Shown here: one piece after another, positions 25,101 to 35,796 of the stretch
Layout: the number at the start of each line of letters is the position of its first letter
Numbering within the stretch: the stretch's first letter is position 1
From: Dioscorea cayenensis subsp. rotundata
Taxonomy: Eukaryota > Streptophyta > Magnoliopsida > Dioscoreales > Dioscoreaceae
DNA: 64,000 nucleotides
Assembly: GCF_009730915.1 (NCBI RefSeq)
Contig: NC_052475.1
Coordinates: forward strand, 27,775,016-27,839,015
Direction of reading: 5' to 3'
Notes under the pieces: model-generated
Database searches by the model: none
What the model saw: the letters and a program-made list of their open reading frames with translations, nothing else
What the model was told of the DNA's origin: nothing
Translations under genes and position numbers: made by a program

Positions 25101-25450
25101 TCTCAGTGAAACACATTCTCCAAAGGGTGGCAAGAATAGAAATCCATTCAATAGTATCAAATGTTTTTTCAATATCGATTTTTAAAATCATCATAGGGGC
25201 GGCATGGGAATCCATTTTTAAACTATGAGCTATTTCCTAAACTCACAAGTTATGAATCACAGTTTTGAGGCAATTAGCAAGAATTTTAGAAATAACTTTG
25301 TAACAAACATTTCAAAGAAAAATCGGGAAAAAATCAGTAACATAAAATATAATAAGTCCTCCTACCATGTAATTTTGGAGGGAAAAAATATAACTACTTC
25401 CATACGGAACCTACCTAGGATCTATTTAAATAGTACCATTAACAATGTTT
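22199..25450 (-). mobile_element. Degenerate L1-type LINE (5'-truncated, dead)
   Basis: Minus-strand fragments appear in the order of a plant LINE ORF2. A reverse-transcriptase start at about 25400-25140 has KVISKILANCLKTVIHNL, then KIDIEKTFDTIEW. The RT core at 25172-24768 has SSRGVKQSNPISPLLF, with the catalytic YADD replaced by FVND. A post-RT segment at 24707-24423 has FPFLYLGVPIYPRRMP. A linker at 24323-23841 is followed by a zf-RVT region at 23821-23360 (CPFCSFMDETQDHVIWNC). RNase H is split at about 23280-23013 and 22465-22270 (EENNIADALA). A 3' UTR follows (GCCTTTGGCTCTCTTGTTCC), ending in an A-rich tail at about 22226-22199. Endonuclease and ORF1 are absent. Multiple stops and frame changes show it is not active. 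Confidence 0.85.
22466..23012. mobile_element. Insertion of unknown class inside the LINE RNase H domain
   Basis: About 547 bases of AT-rich sequence interrupt the LINE RNase H coding region. If it is removed, the flanking LINE reading frame rejoins. The right end reads, on the minus strand, GGCTTTGCTTGGATGG, which resembles the ends of plant DNA-transposon MITEs. The left end does not clearly mirror it, and the short AGG(A/T)TA-like flanks are only a weak duplication. The class is not assigned. Confidence 0.5.
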
Positions 25451-25458
25451 GAGTCTAA

Positions 25459-26190
25459 GGGTCCGTTTGATTCGTTCAGGAGAACAGCACAAGCAGTACA
25501 ATACAGTACAAGCAGTTAGAGTACAACACAAGTGCTTGTGTTGTTCTATGTTTGATTTTCATCGAACAGTACAAAATTTTTGTACTGATTAATATTTGAT
25601 TTGCATAAGTACGGAGCACAAAATGATAAATTACAATAATACTTTTTTACTATTCTATATTTGTTTTATAATAAAAAATATACAATAATATTTTATAAGA
25701 ATCTTATCAAATTTTATGATGCCTAACAACATGACAACAAATTAAAAAATTAATATAATTTTAAAAATATTTAATCCAAAACAAATAAATTTTCATTAAT
25801 ATCTTAATCCTAAAAACAAATAAATTGATAGATAAATAAATAGATAAATAAATATATAAAATTTTAAATAGATAAATAAATAAATAAATAAATAAATTTT
25901 TAAATAAAATAATATAAAATAAATAAATCATGTTATTAATGAGTAGTGTAAATTTTAATTTTAAATAAGGACAATTTTGTTATTAGTTGTCCTGTACTTC
26001 ACCGAAATTTTTGTACCATGGTTTTGGCGATAAGAAAAATTAAGAAGTTGTGTTGTACCGATTGGGTAATTTGTGCTGTACTTCGGCCCTATTTATAAAT
26101 CAAACACATAACCATAGAAGTTGTTTTGTCCTGTGCGTATCAACACATAACCATAGAAGTTGTTTTGTCCTGTGCGTATCAAACGGACCC
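25459..26190. mobile_element. MITE with GGGTCCGTTTGAT termini
   Basis: The left end reads GGGTCCGTTTGATTCG and the right end, inverted, reads GGGTCCGTTTGATACG, followed in both by a CAGGA-containing stretch. The interior is AT-rich with a (AAAT)n tract near 25820-25900 and has no coding capacity. Flanks TAA (left) and CAA (right) may be a decayed 3-bp duplication of the PIF/Harbinger type. The left end abuts the truncated LINE. Confidence 0.65.
26105..26182. repeat. 39-bp tandem duplication at the right end of the MITE
   Basis: Two adjacent copies (26105-26143 and 26144-26182), each starting CACATAACCATAGAAG, are identical by eye. They include the subterminal part of the MITE right end. Only the second copy is followed by the terminal AACGGACCC. 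Confidence 0.85.
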
Positions 26191-27719
26191 CAAGAACATC
26201 AGACACAACAGTGCTGCTATAATCGTGGGCGTGGATGGACTTTTGATTCTACGCTGCCTACACACTGCTATTACAATCGACCGCAGTACTATTAATATTT
26301 GCCTTGGGGATTATTAAGAATTAAAAAATACTTTTCATTAGTCAAACAAGAAGAGGCAAAGAATTCTTGCTACCAGAATATATAGCAGAGGCAGGCTACA
26401 AATAATTAAAAAGAATCATATAAAGATAGTACTTGATTGATGCCAAAGGCTTGGTAGTAATGAAACGTTCTATGTGCATCCGAATGGTCTGGGTTGAAAC
26501 TTGAAACTGTGGCCACTGAGATGATCATCCAGGTCTTTTTGTTGAAAGCTGATTAATGTTGGGTGGGTATCGCATCACTGTTGATTGAAACGGGTGCTTG
26601 CTTGGATGCGATGATGAGGTTTTGTTTCATGGTAAATGCTGATGGAAGCCATGAATCAACCTGTATGTGTTTAGTCTTAGAGCCACTTGTGCTCTTTTTA
26701 AAGATATACCAAAGCAAACTGCTTCAGCAAGACATGCGTAAGACCCTGAAAGAAAGTATATATATCTCTTTTGAGGTGTATGGAATGTACTCCATAGATA
26801 TTTTTCTCATTGGCAGCAATTATGTTAAATGATTGTTTTCAACAATACCAAGAATCAAAGAGATTTTCCACATGTATTTCCCAAGCAAGCGGGGAAAGTA
26901 AAAAGTTAATAATAATACCAGAGTGTCCCAATTTGTTAAAGGATTCCCACTTAAACTGAAATCCAGATATTCTCTTAAAAACTTTTTTTTTTTTTAAAAA
27001 AAAAACTTTCCTTTTATCTTCTCCACTTTTAGTTAGTGAAGGTTGTTGTTCTTGTTCTTGTTTTAATTGAAATGATTTTATTCATATTTTTTTAAAAAAT
27101 CAAGCCAAATACCATGAATTAATTTTATGACTAGAGACAGACGACATCTAGCAGTAGGTAGGGAGCCAGGGAGGGATAGGGAGAGCATCGCGTATTCCTT
27201 TTGTTTTACTTCTATTAGATTAATAACTGGATCAACCTACCTTGAAACCCAAATCATCAACAACTTGGTTGATTATCACAAGTTATTTGTCACAGGTTGG
27301 AAACAGCATGTTGCTTAGAAGCGTGAGCAGTATTGACAAATGAGCATCAAGAAAGAGGAAAAACGTCATCTTTAAGAAGGATTGTGAAACAGGCTTCAAC
27401 ATATCACATCAATATTTAAATGCACATTTTTTTTTTCCAGTAATATTATTAACAAGCTCAGCCGGTATAACTCAGAGGCAAAACATGAGATTCTCATGTG
27501 AGAAATTAAAAGATCAAATTTCTTTTCACACATGTCAATGAACAAGAGCTTATCCATTTTGTTAAAAACAAAACCTCTGTTGTCAGTCTAATAGTTCAGC
27601 CCAGCCCAAGAACCAAGCCCAGAATTACGGGGAATAAATCGGACCTAAACACATTATAGATTATACTTGAGTGAGAAAGCACCGTCAGTAACTGTCTACT
27701 GACAAAGATCTCTGTTCAC
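26191..27719. other. Gene-free intergenic region
   Basis: Mixed unique sequence with T- and A-rich tracts near 26985-27005 and 27430. I see no coding signature. A weak tRNA-like stretch near 27460-27520 lacks a proper A-box. Confidence 0.45.
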
Positions 27720-28060
27720 ACGTTTCCACTCCCGCGGGGCGCTGCCCTCTGTTACGTATCGTGCGTTCTTTTCTCTTCCTCCAAGCGCTTGGCCATCCCA
27801 CGTGCTTAACTCTTCCCGCTAAGTCCATGGCCATGTCCACGTCCTAGGAACTCTTCACGCCTCCATCTCCGACCTTGCTCCCGGTTCCCACCCTCCCACG
27901 CCACGTGCCGTGTCCATCTAGTATTATATATTCCATTACCTATCAATCCATCATCCAACAGTCCATACTCCTCCACGTCACCCCTTCCATTTGACCCAAA
28001 ACTTGTCCTCGGACGCCCCCAGCGCCCTCCACCGTCCGTTCCCCTGATTGATCAACTATG
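27720..28060 (+). promoter_or_regulatory. G-box-rich distal promoter region of ClpD
   Basis: This is a GC- and pyrimidine-rich island in otherwise AT-rich DNA. It contains two CACGTG G-boxes (27799-27804 and 27902-27907) and further ACGTC/ACGTG-type cores, which are the binding sites of bZIP/bHLH factors and the core of abscisic-acid-response elements. It lies about 1 kb upstream of the ClpD start and is separated from the TATA box by a MITE. A role in dehydration or ABA control of ClpD is inference from the family (Arabidopsis ERD1). Confidence 0.4.
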
Positions 28061-28099
28061 TTTCCACGAAATTGGAATTCTCATTCTTAGCGTGCCTTA

Positions 28100-28897
28100 G
28101 GGTGCGTTTGGTTCGGAAGTAGTCCACCGAAGTGGTGGAAGTCTTGAAAGTCTTCGCTACTCGAGTGAAAGTTTCGATTAAGTGTTGGGTTCCATGTGTT
28201 TTGGTTGAAAGGAGAGTGTCAAATCATTAACTACTTTTTTGTTTAATTAGTGGAAGTTAAAAATTTTTAAAAAAATGATTGAAATGAACTTCTACTCATC
28301 ACTTCATCATGCTATGAGGGATTCTGATTTTGTCATTATTGGATTGAAACTTTTATAATTATTTTTAAATTATAATTTTTAAAAAAATATTTTTTTTATA
28401 AACAATAAAAAAATAATGAAATAATTAAAAAAACAATAACATATAAAAAAATAAAAAGATAAAAAATTAAAACAATAAAAATATTTTTTATAAACAATAA
28501 AAAAAATTAATTAATTAAAAAAGAAACAATAGCAGATAAAAATAAAAGATAAAAAAATAATAAAAATAAAAAGATAAAAAAATGATAAAAAAACGATAAA
28601 AGATAAAAAAAGATAAAAAAATAAAAAGATTAAAAAAATAAAAAAATAAAAAAATAAATCATAATAAAAATAAAAATAAATAAAATGGGTAAAATCACCC
28701 ATGCAATCACGCATGAAAGTGAAAGCATCGAAGTCCCCACTCGACTAAAAATTTTCCCAAGTCAAAGTGAAGTGGAAGGTTTTGGAGTGGTCACTTTCCA
28801 TCTTCTGCTCCACTTCAGTGAACCAAACAAGTGGAAGTGTCACATCAACTCCCACTTCCGTCACTTCGGTCTCCACTTCGGCGAACCAAACACGCCC
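28100..28897. mobile_element. Tourist-like (PIF/Harbinger) MITE upstream of ClpD
   Basis: The inverted termini are GGGTGCGTTTGGTTCG (left) and GGGCGTGTTTGGTTCG (right, inverted), 14 of 16 matching. They are flanked by the 3-bp duplication TTA at 28097-28099 and 28898-28900, the hallmark of PIF/Harbinger insertion. Subterminal CCGAAGTGG-type repeats occur at both ends. The middle (about 28330-28690) is an A-rich AAATAAAAAGAT low-complexity tract with no coding capacity. The right end is only about 84 bases upstream of the ClpD TATA box. Confidence 0.82.
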
Positions 28898-28980
28898 TTA
28901 GTCAGTGCGTGCTTGCAACCTTGCCCTCTCCTCAATTCTTTCTTTCATTCCCTCCCCCCCCTATTTCTTTCTCCATTTCA

Positions 28981-28988
28981 TATATAAT
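28981..28988 (+). promoter_or_regulatory. TATA box of ClpD
   Basis: TATATAAT, 49 bases before the ATG at 29037, after a pyrimidine-rich stretch. Confidence 0.5.
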
Positions 28989-29036
28989 ATAAGCCTAACT
29001 GAAAAAAAAGAGGTTAAGGAAATAGCACAGTTTACG

Positions 29037-32000
29037 ATGGAGGTATGCTCCTGTTCCTCATCATCTTCATCCTCCATCCTAGCCGTCCATTCCATTCATC
29101 GACGTTCCAACCCTCGCCTCCCTCTCCGCCACCTGGTTCCACTTACCTCTCCTTATGCCGTCTCGCTTCAGTGCGCCGGATTCATATCTTCACTGGGGGC
29201 CCATCATAATCCACTCTCCATCTGCCCCGCTCGTCTCCCTCGACGGCCCAGAAGGCCCACCATCTCCGCCGTTTTCGAGCGTTTCACCGAGCGGGCCATC
29301 AAGGCCGTCATCTTCTCCCAGCGCGAGGCACGCGCGCTTGGCCGCGAGATGGTGTTCACCCAGCACCTCCTTCTCGGTCTCATCACCGAGGATCGCTCCC
29401 CTGATGGCTTCCTCGGCTCCGGGATCACCATCGAGCGTGCCAGAGAGGCTGTTAGAAAGATTTGGAGCGAGTCCGGACCGCCTCCGTCGTCTAAGTCGGC
29501 GACGGACGTCCCCTTCTCCACTAGCTGTAAGCGTGTCTTCGAGGCTGCTGTTGAGTACTCTAGGAGAATTGGCTGCAACTTCATCGCCCCTGAGCACATC
29601 GCCATCGGCCTCTTCACTGATGATGATGGCAGCGCCACCCAGGTCCTCAAGAGGTTCGCCGGTCACTCTAGTTCCCTTTCCTTCCTGCAGCCTTGATCTT
29701 GTTGTTTGTGCTAATGAGAACATGTTTGGTTTTTTGTTGCAGCTTGGGAGCGGACGTCAACCGATTGTCATCGGTGGCAGTCTCCAGATTGCAAGGAGAG
29801 CTTGCCAAAGATGGTAGAGATCCATCATCGATGCGCGCAAGATCACCTTCTCGGAAGGGCCCCGCGGAGGCGGCGGTGGCCAAGTTTTCCGATAAGAGAA
29901 AAGGTAAGTTCTTCCGCTAGTGTTCTTCGATTTCCATTGGATTACTGATGTATGAATTATGGTGTTTTTCAGAGAAGAGTGCACTAGCTCAGTTCTGCGT
30001 AGACCTTACCACACGAGCTGCACAAGGGCTTATTGATCCTGTCATTGGTCGAGACTCAGAGGTTCAGAGAATTGTACAGATCCTGTGCCGGAGAACAAAG
30101 AACAACCCTATTCTCCTTGGCGAACCTGGTGTTGGGAAGACTGCAATTGCTGAGGGGCTCGCCCTTAGCATTGCCAAAGGCGACATTCCCATTTTCTTAG
30201 CAGTGCGCATCACTTTCCCTGCCCTTTCAATCAATGAGAATCACCAGCATAAGTTTTTACTCTATCTCTCACAACCTTCTTCTGTGCAGGGGAAGCGCAT
30301 CATGTCACTAGATGTGGGTCTAGTGATGGCTGGTGCAAAGGAGAGGGGAGAACTTGAGGCTAGGGTTACATCTCTAATCAGTGAAGTAAAGCAAGCAGGT
30401 TGCTAATCCAGCATACTCATTTTGGTACAACTTGGTTTGAACCTCATACTGATTGGTTTAATTGCTTTTCTTGTGATTGCTGCAGGTGATGTGATTCTCT
30501 TCATCGATGAAGTTCACACACTTATTGGATCTGGTACAGTTGGCAGAGGAAACAAGGGTTCTGGTCTTGACCTTGCTAACCTGTTGAAGCCACCTCTTGG
30601 TAGAGGAGAATTACAGGTAATGCTCTTCTCAGGTTTTTCTTTAATCCTGTGTCTTTTTCTTGTGCAATCTTGTCAAAGACCATTGACATTATGAGAAACC
30701 AACCAACTTGCGAACGACCTAGAAGCATTAACCATAGAGTGTATTCACAAAGGACTGTCAGAACCTATTTAAACTGCAACGCAACAAACGGCAGAAATCG
30801 TCAGCAACTAATTCATTATAAACGAGGATCTGAATATTCCTAATCCAATGTGGGATACAACACCCGGAGTTTAGAGCACCATTCTAAATCCAGTATCATT
30901 GGCAACCTAATATGATTCTCTTCAGAAAGCTTCTAGAAATGTAAATTCTTGTGCTCTCTTTCTTATTGTGAATGTAGTCTCATCCATACCCTGCTATTTC
31001 CGGTTCAAATTTGCAAACAGCCTAGCCAGAGTTCCGAGGAGTAACCAGGGTCACTCTTCAGATTTCGACCTTGCCCTCCATCAGTTTTGATTTTTCCTTG
31101 AGCTGATTCTACTAGTCCCTAATCTGACTGATGTTTTTAACAAAAGGACATACTCCTTTACAAACCACAGCAATCGCATTGTTATTTGTTATTTAAAATT
31201 CTATCTATGCACAGAATTTCATACTTGCTACTTTATTTTTTTTTAATTTTATTTTTGTTTGTTTGTGAAAGGTTATAAAAAAAATGCACTTATTAACAAC
31301 AATTCTTGCCCTGGCTAAACCTGAACTTTTTATTATTTGCATATATAACTTCCATGTTGATTGCTTTATAATGGGGCCCTTTTCAGTGCATTGCATCTAC
31401 AACTTTAGATGAGCACAGGATGCATTTTGAGAATGATAAGGCATTAGCCAGGCGATTTCAGCCAGTGTTCATAGGTGAACCTAACCAGGTATAATTAAAG
31501 CATTAACTTTTCCCTTGTCTGGCATGGAAACATAGCTCGGTACACATATATGTTTTTTTCCCTCACATTTTACTTATTTTCATGTGATGATTTATAGGAG
31601 GATGCTGTGAGAATATTGTTGGGAATTCGTGAGAAATATGAAGCTCACCATAAATGCAGATTCACACTTGAAGCCTTAAATGCTGCAGTGTATCTCTCTT
31701 CCAGATATATTGCTGATAGACATCTTCCTGATAAAGCTATAGATCTAATTGACGAAGCTGGAAGTAGGGCTAGGATGGATGCATTTAAAAGGAAGAAGGA
31801 ACAGACTTCTATCCTCTCAAAGTCACCAGAAGAGTATTGGCAGGAGATTAAGGCTGTTCAGACGATGCATGATGTGGTATTGGTTTAAATCTTTTATTGA
31901 TATATTATGATAAAATCTTCTTAGATAGATTGTTTGATTGCAATTTCTATCTATTTCACATCCAGGTGTTGGCTAATAAATTGAAATATTCTTTGGGCCA

Positions 32001-34006
32001 AAGTGGCACAGTGGATGGTGACAATGCTGAAATGACTGGGGATTCTGTATCCATCTCAGAATCATCAATCTCATCAGCATTGGATGATGACGGGTATTAA
32101 ATTTGACCTTCTGCATGTTTTTGCATTAAGTAAAAGGTGAAAACCATTACATGTTTCTTCCATCTGAAATTTCTCCTATCTGGATTTTTGCCTTATGCAG
32201 ACCAGTACTTGTTGGACCAGAGGAAATTGCCACAGTGGCTTCATTATGGTCTGGGATACCTGTTCAACAACTCACTGTGGATGAAAGAAAGCTCCTAGTT
32301 GGTCTTGATGATGAGCTTAGGAAACGTGTGATTGGCCAAGATGATGCTGTCAATGCTATTGCTCGTGCTGTGAAAAGATCACGTGTTGGGCTCAAGGACC
32401 CTGATAGACCTATTGCTGCATTACTGTTCTGTGGGCCAACTGGAGTTGGTAAAACCGAGCTTACAAAAGCTCTGGCAGCATCCTATTTTGGCTCGGTATA
32501 TATCCATCTACTTCTTCAAACATTTATCATCTCTGCCAGGTTTATCTTTTTCGTATTAAATGCTTCAGACATGTTTATAAACAACCTCTTTCATCAAATT
32601 TCTGTTAGATATCTATACATATGATTTCAAATCTGATTAAGCTTATGTGTCAATAATTGTGACTATTTTATGTGTTTATTGTTGTTCTGAGATGCATTTC
32701 CTTGCTTGTTAAGATCACTAAGGAATAGAAATGTATCTTTCTGATGTGTTTCTCCATGTTGATTTAACAGGAATCAGCCATGATCAGATTGGACATGAGT
32801 GAATACATGGAAAGATATTCCGTTAGCAAGCTAATTGGATCCCCTCCAGGTTATATAGGCTATGGAGAAGGGGGTACTTTGACTGAAGCAGTAAGGAGAA
32901 AGCCTTTTACAGTGGTACTGCTTGATGAAATAGAGAAAGCCCACCCTGACGTATTCAATATCCTACTTCAAATATTTGAGGATGGACACCTTACTGACTC
33001 TCAGGTGGGTTATGTATCTTTTAGTTCTCTATTAATCATGCAATGAGTAGGTTATATATTCATGTGCTTTCTCTATTTGGTGTTTTCAATAGAAAATTCA
33101 TTGCTTAGAGTATTCTTCATTATGGGCAGTTTTTGAAGTTTGAAGCCTTTTATAATCAGCTATTTGCAGATATTGAAATTTGGTCTTACACAAATTTGCT
33201 TGTTTTTGTGTTTTGAAACAGGGCCGAAGAGTGTCATTCAAGAATACATTGATTGTCATGACATCTAATGTAGGTTCTACAGCGATTTCCAAAGGTAGGC
33301 GGAACATAGGTTTCTTGATTGCTGGAGATGAAGAGTCAAGTTCATATGCTGCAATGAAAGCACTGGTGACAGATGAGTTGAAGCAATTCTTCCGGCCTGA
33401 ACTGCTTAACAGGATAGATGAAGTGGTTGTATTCCGGCCGCTTGAGAAAGAGCAGGTTTGTTGTTCACTGGTCTCTTTTATCCTTGAACTGCATGTAGAA
33501 TTAGTTAGACAAACTGAAGAGACAGATGACAAGACCATTAGATGAGGGCTTGTCATCAAATCAACCAAATATTTAGTAGAAAATTTTGAGAAGTTGTGAA
33601 TTTCAATGAAAAAATTCATATAAAATATCAGAGACTGGGTTTGGTTATGATGAACTGATGTTTTCCTTGATTTGGTGTTCAGATGCTGGAGATTCTCAAT
33701 ATAATATTGGAAGAAATAAAAGGCAGACTCATGTCCCTTGGAATTGGGCTCAATGTGACTCCTGCGATCATGGACTTGGTTTGCCAAGAAGGCTTCGATC
33801 GAAACTATGGTGCTCGACCTCTAAGAAGAGCTGCCACCCATCTCATCGAGGACGTCATCAGTGAATCCCTTCTCGCAGGTGACTACAAACCTGGGGATAC
33901 TATTGTAATTGATGTGGATGCTTCAGGCTCCCCAGCTGTGAGCTTGCTCTCAGATCATAGTATCAATTTATCGGACGCAACATCGACATCTTCATCTACA
34001 TTGTAG
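29037..34006 (+). CDS. CLPD: ATP-dependent Clp chaperone ClpD / ERD1, chloroplastic
   Basis: Twelve exons: 29037-29653, 29743-29903, 29973-30202, 30290-30398, 30486-30616, 31387-31488, 31598-31876, 31966-32093, 32201-32495, 32771-33004, 33222-33455, 33683-34006; all junctions keep frame, giving 947 residues (Arabidopsis ClpD is 945). A Ser/Arg-rich transit peptide of about 75 residues precedes the double Clp N-domain. Two AAA+ modules follow. The first has Walker A GEPGVGKT at about 309-316 and Walker [10 protein letters not shown]. The second has Walker A GPTGVGKT at about 664-671 and Walker [14 protein letters not shown]. The linker has [15 protein letters not shown] and an acidic/Ser segment typical of ClpD rather than ClpC. 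It is an Hsp100 unfoldase of the chloroplast stroma that can feed the Clp protease. The Arabidopsis orthologue ERD1 is induced by dehydration and senescence. The upstream ATG-less frame from 28905 is not used, because the TATA box lies inside it. Confidence 0.95.
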
Positions 34007-35780
34007 GATCTAAGCCTGTGTAGCCTCAGATAGCATTATTTTATTTTATTTGTTTTGCTTTACTTACAGGGCTAAATGTATAGTGTATTATAACCATGAG
34101 TGGTATTGGTTGTATATAATTCTGAAGAACAATTTGTTGTATTGGTCATACTTAAAGTGTAGCAGTCATAGTAATATTGCAGAAAAAGGGTATTGAATAA
34201 TCTTATACACAAGTCATAATTTTATCTCTTTCTTGTTACCTTTTCCTCGTTTGCGTCTGTTTTTAACATTGTTATGAGAGTTAGGTAAGATTGTGGAAGT
34301 TCTCGCTATTCGACCAGGGAAATAATGAAATTTTGTGTGGTTTTTGGGCAAATATTGAATTTATGAGGCCATTTGCACAAAAAGCCTCTATATTACATAG
34401 AGTTGTTTACTTTTTTAAGGGATCTCCCTTTTTTTAATATTTCAAAAATCAAAACAGATTCAATGCAAAGAAAAAAACCAACAATCTATCAATAGAATAA
34501 TATATATATCTTAAATCAAATTATAAGATGAAGCATGTTCTCTTCTTTTTATTATGCCCAACGTAATGCAATTTTTTGTTTTCACTATAAAAAAGTTTAA
34601 AAATTATGGTTTAAATATTTTATGTTTTACAAGCAGTCACAAGGAAGGCTTCAAAAGATCTGATTTATAATCGTGAACTTATTTTGACATATTATTATTA
34701 CTCTAGTTGTTATTGGGAAAAGGAGCTGAAAACTTGATCTAATCTGAGCCATTGTTCTTAAATGGAACACAATAAGGCATACTACGACTTTACAATTGAG
34801 TTTCTTAAAAAAAAGTGCAACGAGGATTTGGATGAAATTGCATTTAGGAAGTACATATTCTCACATTTGAATACAATTATATTCATGGAACAGAAATGGT
34901 AGCTCAGCATTGAACTAAGGAATTATAGTTAAATTAAATGACTGTCAAAATGAACAACCAAGTTTATTTAAAGGATCGGTAGTGATTTTAATTTAAGAAA
35001 CAAATAACTGTTAGGCCAATTTTATAATAACGTTTATTTTTTTTTTTTATTTTAATAGGAAAATTTTCTACATCCATCACGGGAAAAAGTCTGATTTGAA
35101 TATAGAAGTCTTCAGTTTTTGGATAGAATCGAACTTGTTTAACATAAATTAATACTTGCGGCGGACAAGGGCTTGACCACTTGATTGATGATCAAATGAT
35201 TCAAAATAAACTTTTATCCGTACACTAGTCAATTAACCAGTTAAGATACTAATAATGATAACAATTGTAATTGGAAGCAAAGGTTATACATTATATACAT
35301 ATCGATCCTTTGGTGTCATCATCAGCTCCAAAACGATTCTAGCCTGTTCAATTAATAATAGGCAACAATTTGCAAAAGCACATAATAGGAATATAAACCA
35401 ATTATCCTTTGCTTATTGAACAACAAAACAACCAATCTAACATTCAACATGAAATGATTAAATGGCAATGTCAATTACCAAAACTATAACAATAAGAAAT
35501 GATTAGACAAACAGAACATAAAATACAGTTAATTTATTGGCGGTAAAGGAAGTCTTAGAAAGACAATGGTCCACCAGATTATTCAGCCTCTGCAGCAAAC
35601 AGAACCGTTTATCTTTTGGTGGTGATATAACTAACCACAAACATTACCTATAAAAACAAGACAAGATACCAAATTACTACCAGAATAGTAAATTAAAAGC
35701 ACCATATATATATATATAATACAGCATAACAACAGAGTGTCTCAAACCTGTTGTTTCTGACTTACATTGGTGGCCATTGT
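34007..35780. other. 3' flank of ClpD and gene-free spacer
   Basis: The ClpD 3' UTR runs to about 34200. The rest is AT-rich without a coding signature. A TA microsatellite lies at about 35703-35717. Confidence 0.5.
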
Positions 35781-35796
35781 TCCTCTCCATGCATCT

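Noticed and set aside
27455..27560. tRNA-like stretch
   Set aside because: The B-box match is poor and no cloverleaf could be drawn; it is not a tRNA gene.
28330..28690. A-rich AAATAAAAAGAT tract as a possible replication or matrix-attachment element
   Set aside because: It lies inside the Tourist-like MITE and is simple low-complexity sequence.
28905..29036. Extended ClpD start upstream of 29037
   Set aside because: The TATA box at 28981 lies inside it and the first ATG after it is 29037, followed by a good transit peptide.
29155..29817. Long open frames overlapping ClpD exon 1 on both strands (about 29155-29817 +, 29190-29723 -)
   Set aside because: They are by-products of the GC-rich exon. 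The ClpD frame has the family domains; the others are Ser/Arg/Pro-rich without family likeness.
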